Assembly: GCF_000621965.1 (NCBI RefSeq)
Contig: NZ_KK211377.1
Location: forward strand, 67,849-131,848
Direction: 5' to 3'
Origin: Methanobrevibacter wolinii SH
Lineage (GTDB): Archaea > Methanobacteriota > Methanobacteria > Methanobacteriales > Methanobacteriaceae
Length of the DNA: 64,000 nucleotides
The notes under the pieces were generated by a model. It saw nothing but the letters and a program-made list of their open reading frames with translations. It had not been told where the DNA came from and made no database searches. The translations under genes were made by a program, and so were the position numbers. This document shows, in pieces, positions 57,957 to 64,000 of this stretch. Every line of letters starts with the position of its first letter. Position 1 is the stretch's first letter.

Positions 57957-58871
57957 ATGAAAATTACTGTTTTATCTGGAGGAACTGGAACTCCAAAATT
58001 ACTTCAAGGTTTAAAAGAGATTGTAAATCCAGAAGATTTAAGTATAATTGTAAATACTGTGGAAAATAATTATTTTTCTGGAGTTTATATTAGTGGAGAT
58101 ATTGATGTTGTAATGTATACTTTAATAGATGTGATTGATGAGGAATTTTGGTATGGTATTAAAGGAGATACATATCTTACAAATAATACTCTTGAAAAAT
58201 TAGGTTGTCCTGAAAAATTAAGAATTGGTGATAAAGATCGTGCAATAATGATACAGAAAACCAAGTTATTAAAAGAGGGATATAAATTATCTGAAATTGT
58301 AGATTTACAAAGAAAAAAATTAGGTATTAAATCTAAGATTATGCCAATGAGTGATGTTGATTCTGATATTTACATTGATACTGATATTGGTAAATTAGAT
58401 TTTCATGATTTTCTAATTGATAAACAATGTAGTCCTCATGTTAATAATGTTGTATATTCTATTGTACCTCCTGCTCCAGATGTAATTAGTACAATTAAAA
58501 ATTCAGATATGATTATTATTGGTCCATCAAATCCTATAACTTCTATAATGCCTATTGTTTCAATCGATGGTGTAAAAGATGCATTGAAAGATAAATATGT
58601 TGTTGCAGTATCTCCTATGGTTGGTGATGGTGCAGTAAGTGGTCCTGCAGGTAAATTTATGAATGCCTTAGGTTATGAAGCATCTTGTATTGGGGTTGCA
58701 AAATTATATTCTGATTTTGTAGATAAATTAATTATTGATTATCAAGATAAAAATTTAGAAGATGAGGTTAAAAAAATCATTGGGGATGTTGGAACCTGTG
58801 ATACTATGATGAATTCATTAAATATTAAGAAAAATCTTGCAGAAAAAGTTTTAGATTCATATAAAATTTAA
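57957..58871 (+). CDS. cofD: 2-phospho-L-lactate transferase CofD
   Basis: A 304-residue CofD, which joins the activated phospholactate to Fo to form F420-0. The start at 57957 (MKITVLSGGTGTPKLLQGL) follows TTAGGTGTATTC; the frame is open upstream into cofE but those residues are not conserved. Other segments are FSGVYISGDIDVVMYTLID, IIGPSNPITSIMPIV and VSPMVGDGAVSGPAGKFM. It forms an operon with cofE. Confidence 0.95.
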   Translation: MKITVLSGGTGTPKLLQGLKEIVNPEDLSIIVNTVENNYFSGVYISGDIDVVMYTLIDVIDEEFWYGIKGDTYLTNNTLEKLGCPEKLRIGDKDRAIMIQKTKLLKEGYKLSEIVDLQRKKLGIKSKIMPMSDVDSDIYIDTDIGKLDFHDFLIDKQCSPHVNNVVYSIVPPAPDVISTIKNSDMIIIGPSNPITSIMPIVSIDGVKDALKDKYVVAVSPMVGDGAVSGPAGKFMNALGYEASCIGVAKLYSDFVDKLIIDYQDKNLEDEVKKIIGDVGTCDTMMNSLNIKKNLAEKVLDSYKI

Positions 58872-59015
58872 TCTTTATTTATTGATATTTTTTTTAATTA
58901 GAACTTTAATTTTTCTTTCTTATTTTTTTAAGTTTTATATAAACTTTAGGTTTTAAAGTAAAACTAAAATAATTAAATACTATTAATATAATATAATTTA
59001 TTATTGGTGAATAAT

Positions 59016-59777
59016 ATGATTCAAATGACATTAATACAAATTGATAATTATGGTCCATGGACTGTTACTCCAAGACCTCGTAATGAGTCTGACCTTCAAA
59101 TTTTACAAGCTGAATTGTTTGCAGATGTTCAAAGACAGTTTGCAATGAAAAAAGGTTTAGTCTTCTTCACACGTTTTGATAATATGTTAGCTATTACAAA
59201 TGGTTTAAATGAAGAAGATCATTTAAGAATACAAAGATCTATAAGAAATAGATATCCTATTACTATAAGTATGGGAGTAGGTGCAGCAAGAACACCACAC
59301 GAAGCTCAATTAAAAGCAACTCTTGCATTACAACATGAAGGTGGTGCTCAATCATCAAATAGAAAAGAAATTTTAGCTATTGATTCTATGGCTGATTCTG
59401 ATGATTCTTATGTTCAAGTTGCTCATGTTGATATTAATAGTGTTACAGAAACATTAACAGATAAAGAATCTGCTTTTGATACAAATTTTATGGTAAATAA
59501 GGCACAACATTATTTAATGACTAAACTTATTAAGAAAGGAGCATTATTGTTTTTTATAGGTGGAGATAATTTTATGGCTCCATGTAATGGTTTATCTGAA
59601 GATGAAATTAAAGAAATTTTAATTCAAATTAAAGATGAAATTGGCATTGGTCTTAAAGCGGGTATTGGTAGAGGAAGAAATGCTGAAGATGCTGCATATA
59701 TGGCTGATTTAGGTCTAAGAAAAATCCGTAGAGGACATAATATAGAATGGACTGAAGTTTTTGAAAAAGGTTGTTGA
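59016..59777 (+). CDS. gch3: GTP cyclohydrolase III
   Basis: The 253-residue archaeal enzyme that converts GTP to a formylamino-pyrimidine, an early step toward riboflavin and Fo. It has two cyclase-like repeats, each with a conserved face: [16 protein letters not shown]-like (about 50-66) then [23 protein letters not shown], and [16 protein letters not shown] then [21 protein letters not shown]. The ATG at 59016 follows TTGGTGAAT; two non-ATG codons upstream are part of that site. Its neighbours cofE and cofD use the Fo product. Confidence 0.93.
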   Translation: MIQMTLIQIDNYGPWTVTPRPRNESDLQILQAELFADVQRQFAMKKGLVFFTRFDNMLAITNGLNEEDHLRIQRSIRNRYPITISMGVGAARTPHEAQLKATLALQHEGGAQSSNRKEILAIDSMADSDDSYVQVAHVDINSVTETLTDKESAFDTNFMVNKAQHYLMTKLIKKGALLFFIGGDNFMAPCNGLSEDEIKEILIQIKDEIGIGLKAGIGRGRNAEDAAYMADLGLRKIRRGHNIEWTEVFEKGC

Positions 59778-59861
59778 TTTATAAATTTCTAATCATATTA
59801 TTCTATTTTAATTTTTTATGATTTTTAATTTTTTTACTGTTTTTTAAGGAGTGTTGTATTT

Positions 59862-60587
59862 ATTAAAGTTTTAGCACCTATGGCTGGTATTTGTAATGGT
59901 GATTTTGCATTAAAATTAATCCCTTATGGTTTTGATACTGTTACATTAGGTGGATTTAATATTGATAAATTATCTATTGATGCAGGCTCTAAGATTATTA
60001 AACGAGGAAGAAAAGAGTTTGATATACCTTATTCTAAAATTATAAATTTTATTGATAATGAAGCATCTAAAGTTAAAAATAATTCTGATGCTAAAGTTTC
60101 TGTTAATTTACGAAGTGTTAATCCAGATAAAATCATTGAGGTTAGTAAACTTGATTCTGTTGATATAGTTGAAATTAATTGTCATTGTAGACAAAAAGAA
60201 TTACAATTAATTTCTTGTGGTCAAGCAATGCTTAAACGTCCTGATTTAAAAGAGTATATTAATGAAGTTGTAAATAAGTCTCATTCTGAAGTTTCTGTTA
60301 AAATAAGAGGAAATGTTAATGGAGTTGATACATTAAATATTTCAAGACTTATTGATGATTCTGGTGCAGATTATTTACATGTTGATGCAATGAAACCTGG
60401 TGTTTCTGATGCAGATTATGATTTAATTACTGATATATCTGAAAATACTGATATTTTTATAATTGGAAATAATTCTATTGATTCTTTAGATAAAGCAAGA
60501 AAAATGTTAAATTCAGGTGCAAATGGTTTTTCAATAGCTCGTGCTGCAATAAGTGGAAAATTAAATTTTAATTTAAATGATTTGTAG
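59862..60587 (+). CDS. Dihydrouridine-synthase-like TIM-barrel protein, probable ATT start
   Basis: A 241-residue barrel related to tRNA-dihydrouridine synthases. The first strand KVLAPMAGICNGDFA begins before the first ATG (59880), so the real start must be upstream: ATT at 59862 is in frame, encodes the residue before KVLAPMAG, and lies 8-9 bp after AAGGAGTG (59846-59853). No ATG, GTG or TTG is available in that frame there. Later segments are SVDIVEINCHCRQKELQLIS, VSVKIRGN and GADYLHVDAMKPG. The catalytic Cys of true Dus enzymes is in the NCHCRQKE area, but flavin use is unproven. Confidence 0.82.
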   Translation: MKVLAPMAGICNGDFALKLIPYGFDTVTLGGFNIDKLSIDAGSKIIKRGRKEFDIPYSKIINFIDNEASKVKNNSDAKVSVNLRSVNPDKIIEVSKLDSVDIVEINCHCRQKELQLISCGQAMLKRPDLKEYINEVVNKSHSEVSVKIRGNVNGVDTLNISRLIDDSGADYLHVDAMKPGVSDADYDLITDISENTDIFIIGNNSIDSLDKARKMLNSGANGFSIARAAISGKLNFNLNDL

Positions 60588-61053
60588 CTATTTATATTAT
60601 ATAATTTAAATATGATTTTGTTTATTTTTTCTATATTATTTAGTGCTTTGTTTTTTAATTAATTTTATTTAATGTTCTAATTTTTTTATTTTACTTTCTT
60701 TAATTTTCTAAGCTATTTTTTATTCGTTATTTTAAGAACAATTTTAAATTTCATAGTTTTTTAATAAGTTTTTAAAATTTTATAACGGGGTTATATTAAA
60801 TTTATTTTTTATAAAAATAATTATATAATATTTATTCTAAAATTAATATAATATAATTTGGATTTTTAAAAAATAATTAGTTTAATTTTAATTTTTAATC
60901 TTTATTTTTAATTAAAAATAGTTTTTAAAAATTCATTTTTTAGAAATTTTTATAAATAATGATTTTTAAAATATATTGTAAGTATAATTTTTTTATTTTA
61001 ACAAAGAAGTATAATTTTATTTATAATTTTAATTTCTTAATAAAGGTGGATTT
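60588..61053. other. A/T spacer before atwA
   Basis: No coding frame or RNA gene was seen. A repeated AAGTATAATTTT(T/A)TTTAT(T) at about 60979 and 61007 precedes the atwA ribosome-binding site AAAGGTGGATTT and may belong to its promoter. Confidence 0.4.
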
Positions 61054-62655
61054 ATGGAATTTATTACATTAAAAAATATTAATAAATCTTTTAATGGAGT
61101 TCAGGTCTTAAAAGATATTAATTTAGAACTTGATGAAGGTGAAACATTAGGTATTTTAGGTCGTAGTGGATCTGGAAAATCTGTTTTAATAAATATGATG
61201 CGTGGAACTAAAGAATATGCACCAGATAGTGGAGAAATGATTTTCCATGTAGCAATATGTCCTAAATGTTTACATGTAGAAGCTCCTTCTAAAGCAGGGG
61301 AGAAATGTCCTGAATGTGGAGAAACTTTAGAGTTAAGAGATATTAATTTATGGAACTGTGATAGATTAGAATTTAATGCAATTAAAAGAAGAATTGCTAT
61401 TATGCTTCAAAGAAACTTTGCATTATATGATGAAGCTACAGTAATTGAAAATGTACTTAAAGCTATGGGTGATGAAGGAGAATATGAAGAAAGAATTTAT
61501 AAAGCTTTAGATATTCTTGAAATGGTTCAAATGAGTCATAGGGTTACTCATATTGCTCGTGATTTAAGTGGTGGAGAAAAACAAAGGGTAGTAATTGCAA
61601 GGCAAATAGCTAAAAATCCTATGTTATTCTTAGCTGATGAACCTACTGGAACATTAGATCCACAAACTGCAGAAACACTTCATAGAAATCTTCAAAATGC
61701 AATTAAAGATAAAGGAATTACTATGGTAATTACTTCTCACTGGCCAGAGGTTATGGAAAAATTAGCAGATAAAGTTATATGGTTAGAAGATGGAGAAATT
61801 GCTCATTCTGGAGATCCTGTAAAAGTTGTTGAATCTTTCTTAGATACAGTACCAATTCCTAAAAAAGTTGAATCTCATGAATCTGGTGCACCTGTTGTAA
61901 AAATTGAAGATGTTAAAAAACATTATTATTCAATTGAAAGAGGAGTAGTCAAAGCTGTTGATGGTGTTTCTCTTGAAATTAAAGATCAAGAAATTTTTGG
62001 AATTGTTGGATTAAGTGGTGCAGGAAAAACAACATTAACTAAAATGATTAAAGGTCTTACTGAACCTAGTTCTGGTAAAGTTTCTATTAAATTAGGTGAT
62101 GATTGGATTGATATGTCACAACCAGGACCACTTGCAAGAGGTCGTGTAATTCCATATATTGGTTTATTACATCAAGAATTTTCATTATATCCTTATAGGG
62201 ATGTTCTTGGAAACCTTTCAAATTCAATAAGTTTAGATTTACCTGCAGAATTTGCTAAAATCCAAGCTTTGCATGTTCTTGAAGCAGTAGGTTTCACTTC
62301 TCAACAAGTAAGTGAAATCTTAACTAAATATCCTGATGAATTAAGTGAAGGAGAAAAACATAGAGTAGCTATTGCACAAGTACTTATTAAAGAACCAAAT
62401 ATAGTAATGCTTGATGAACCAACAGGTACTATGGATCCAATTACAAGAGTTATTGTTACTGATTCAATACTTAAAGCTCGTGATGAATTAAAACAAACAT
62501 TCATTATAGTTTCTCACGATATGGACTTCGTCCTTGATGTTTGTGATCGTGCTGGTTTAATGAGAGGAGGAAAACTCCTTGATGTTGGTACTCCTGAAGA
62601 AATTGTTAAAAAATTAACTTCATCTGAAAAAGAGGATATGCTTAAAAATCAATAA
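61054..62655 (+). CDS. atwA: Methyl-coenzyme M reductase activation component A2
   Basis: A 533-residue twin-ABC ATPase; component A2 is needed for ATP-dependent reductive activation of Mcr. The first ABC domain (about 1-265) has Walker [10 protein letters not shown] (36-44) and, unusually for ABC proteins but typical here, an inserted zinc ribbon (Cys69, Cys72, Cys85, Cys88), then [15 protein letters not shown] and [10 protein letters not shown]. The second (about 280-525) has [24 protein letters not shown] and LDEPTGTMD. No membrane spans are present, so it is not a transporter. Marker 9 follows downstream. Confidence 0.95.
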   Translation: MEFITLKNINKSFNGVQVLKDINLELDEGETLGILGRSGSGKSVLINMMRGTKEYAPDSGEMIFHVAICPKCLHVEAPSKAGEKCPECGETLELRDINLWNCDRLEFNAIKRRIAIMLQRNFALYDEATVIENVLKAMGDEGEYEERIYKALDILEMVQMSHRVTHIARDLSGGEKQRVVIARQIAKNPMLFLADEPTGTLDPQTAETLHRNLQNAIKDKGITMVITSHWPEVMEKLADKVIWLEDGEIAHSGDPVKVVESFLDTVPIPKKVESHESGAPVVKIEDVKKHYYSIERGVVKAVDGVSLEIKDQEIFGIVGLSGAGKTTLTKMIKGLTEPSSGKVSIKLGDDWIDMSQPGPLARGRVIPYIGLLHQEFSLYPYRDVLGNLSNSISLDLPAEFAKIQALHVLEAVGFTSQQVSEILTKYPDELSEGEKHRVAIAQVLIKEPNIVMLDEPTGTMDPITRVIVTDSILKARDELKQTFIIVSHDMDFVLDVCDRAGLMRGGKLLDVGTPEEIVKKLTSSEKEDMLKNQ

Positions 62656-62875
62656 TTATTTATCTATTTTAATTATTTGATTTTTTTATTTTTTTTAAAA
62701 TTTGATATTTTTTATATTTTCTATTTTTTCAATATATATTCTAATAAAATAATTACTTTTATAAATTATAAGATTTATATTTATGAATGTTATAATACTT
62801 AGTTTAAATTAATAATAATCTTATAATGAATTTTTTATTTATTATTATATTATTTTTATAATTGGAGGAAAAAAT

Positions 62876-63367
62876 ATGTCTTGGGAGAATATGCCTTCAC
62901 ATATATGTAGGGGAGGAGACCTTAGGGGATTAACTTTTTGTTGTCCACCAGTTAAACCATGTCCACTTTTAAATGCATTACATGAAGCTGGACTTTCACC
63001 TCAAGAATATGTTGATATTAAAACTAAATTTGCTAAAGAAACAAGATTAGGGGAAGGTCCTGGAACCTGTTTTGGTTCTTTAGTTTGGTGTTGTAAGCCT
63101 ACTAAACCATGTCCATTAAGGGATATGTCTATGAGAAACATTAACATGAGTGTTGAAGAGTATACTAATTTGAAAAAACAATTATCTGAAGAATTAGTTG
63201 CAAAATCTAAAGTCAAAAATACTGATGATGAAAATGTTACTGCTCTTGTAAATGCATTCCAGATTGAACCTGATGAGGCTAGGAAAGTTTTATCTGATTG
63301 TGGGGATGATTTAAGAATGGCTATTAAAATTTTAAGAGTTAAATCATTAAAAGAAGAATCTGATTAA
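62876..63367 (+). CDS. Methanogenesis marker protein 9 with C-terminal UBA-like domain
   Basis: A 163-residue Cys-rich protein. The marker 9 domain has two internally repeated halves: Cys11, Cys22, Cys23, Cys29 ([10 protein letters not shown]) and Cys65, Cys72, Cys73, Cys79 ([10 protein letters not shown]), eight cysteines that suggest metal binding. The C-terminal 45 residues ([19 protein letters not shown], then [11 protein letters not shown]) look like a UBA/NAC-type three-helix module. Function is unknown; it occurs in methanogens. The start follows TTGGAGGAAAAAAT. Confidence 0.88.
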   Translation: MSWENMPSHICRGGDLRGLTFCCPPVKPCPLLNALHEAGLSPQEYVDIKTKFAKETRLGEGPGTCFGSLVWCCKPTKPCPLRDMSMRNINMSVEEYTNLKKQLSEELVAKSKVKNTDDENVTALVNAFQIEPDEARKVLSDCGDDLRMAIKILRVKSLKEESD

Positions 63368-63421
63368 TTTTTTTTATTTTTTTTACTATTTTTTATATAT
63401 TTTTAAATTTTAAGTGTTACT

Positions 63422-64000
63422 ATGTCCTGGTTAAGCCTTTATTTTGATGTTAAAGATAAAAATATTTTTGTTTTAGGTACTGGTGAAGTTGCTACTCGTA
63501 GAGCAATTAGATTTTTAGATAAAGGGGCAAATCTTGTTCTTGCTGGTGATAAGTTAAATAATTTGCTTGTTGAAAAAGGAGCTAAACTTATTAAAATATA
63601 TACTAATTTATATGTATTTGATGAAGATACTCAAATTAAATATATGGAATCAAATAAGAAACTTATTAAAAGAGAAGTTGAAAAAGCAGATTTTATAATT
63701 ATTGCAACTGGTGATTATGAACTTGCAGATTATACTTCAAAGATTTCACAAGGAAAGCTTTTAAATAGAGCGGATAAAACTGATGATGGAAATATTATAG
63801 TTCCTACTAGTTTTTATATTGGTGATGTTGAATTTTCAATATTTACTGGTGGTAAAAGTCCACTTATGGCAAAAAAATTAAGAAAAAAGATTCAATCTAT
63901 AATTACTGATGATGAAATTTTAGAAATAAGAATTCAAGATTATGCAAGAAAAAAACTTAAAAATACTGTGGAAAATCCTAAAAGAAGAAGAGAAATTCTT
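63422..64000 (+). CDS. Siroheme synthase / precorrin-2 dehydrogenase (cut off by window end)
   Basis: The first 193 residues of an NAD-binding protein of the CysG N-terminal/SirC type, which oxidises precorrin-2 to sirohydrochlorin and may insert iron. The dinucleotide motif VLGTGEVATRRAIRFL is near residues 17-32, followed by the ADFIIIATGDYELAD segment and VPTSFYIGDVEFSIFTGGKSP, typical of the family. The frame stays open at the last base, so the C-terminus lies outside the window. Sirohydrochlorin is a precursor of F430 and cobamides, matching the Mcr and Mtr genes here. Confidence 0.9.
   Translation, partial: MSWLSLYFDVKDKNIFVLGTGEVATRRAIRFLDKGANLVLAGDKLNNLLVEKGAKLIKIYTNLYVFDEDTQIKYMESNKKLIKREVEKADFIIIATGDYELADYTSKISQGKLLNRADKTDDGNIIVPTSFYIGDVEFSIFTGGKSPLMAKKLRKKIQSIITDDEILEIRIQDYARKKLKNTVENPKRRREIL

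Noticed and set aside
59851-59880. Frameshift or pseudogene at the start of the TIM-barrel gene
   Set aside because: The out-of-frame GTG/TTG starts reach a stop after a few codons, while the in-frame ATT with a well-placed Shine-Dalgarno sequence restores the conserved N-terminus without any change.
1-64000. tRNA or rRNA genes
   Set aside because: No GC-rich island with a TψC-like GGTTCRANNCC box or rRNA-like sequence was seen by eye in any spacer; a covariance-model scan would be needed to be certain.

Overview
The window is a stretch of a very AT-rich methanogen chromosome. The family Methanobacteriaceae is clear from the complete mcrBDCGA and mtrEDCBAFGH operons in that order, the mvhDGAB hydrogenase operon, several methanogenesis marker genes (7, 9, 10, 14), the A2 component gene atwA, and F420, CoM and methanopterin biosynthesis genes. 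The low GC, long A/T-only spacers and Asn/Lys-rich proteins fit a host-associated lineage (Methanosphaera- or Methanobrevibacter-like); I cannot settle the genus from sequence alone. No rRNA, tRNA, CRISPR array, insertion sequence or phage gene was seen. This is a core chromosomal region, not an island.

Layout. 0-9 kb: an Lrp-type regulator, tRNA dimethyltransferase Trm1, a lone DegT-type aminotransferase, a thiamine-binding-type protein, a TtuA/NcsA-like tRNA thiolase without its N-terminal zinc finger, a metallo-hydrolase, a CNNM-type membrane protein, a DUF1922 zinc ribbon. 9-16 kb: TraB-family membrane protein with a duplicated 3' end, comB (coenzyme M), an unrecognised 182-residue protein, marker 7, a membrane-anchored phosphoesterase, and the radical-SAM McrA arginine methylase Mmp10 facing away from mcr. 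16.4-26.7 kb: the mcr and mtr operons, each with its own TATA box, a leader of roughly 100-160 nt and a hairpin terminator. 27-32.4 kb: marker 14, cobY, a PRC-barrel protein and sufCB. 32.7-37 kb: mvhDGAB. 37-48 kb: pyrC, a TmcAL-like nucleotidyltransferase overlapping an FKBP isomerase, a B-box membrane protein, a Pcc1-like KEOPS subunit, ribosomal protein L10e, PEP synthase and mfnA (methanofuran).

48-64 kb: mptD (methanopterin) translationally coupled to a sortase, a SAF-like membrane protein, archaetidylserine synthase, an unknown protein coupled to an MreB-like actin, RNase HII, an ExbB/ExbD pair, purO, cofE and cofD (F420), GTP cyclohydrolase III, a dihydrouridine-synthase-like barrel probably starting at ATT, atwA, marker 9 and a truncated siroheme synthase.

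Together the genes cover the last two steps of methanogenesis (Mtr: methyl transfer to CoM with sodium pumping; Mcr: methane release), electron delivery from H2 to heterodisulfide reductase (Mvh), and the biosynthesis and maturation of the cofactors these need. The most interesting regulatory signal is an identical pair of inverted half-sites (AATATTGTA / TACAATATT) upstream of both mvhDGAB and ppsA. A separate 13-bp inverted repeat with an additional half-site next to the TATA box lies upstream of sufCB.
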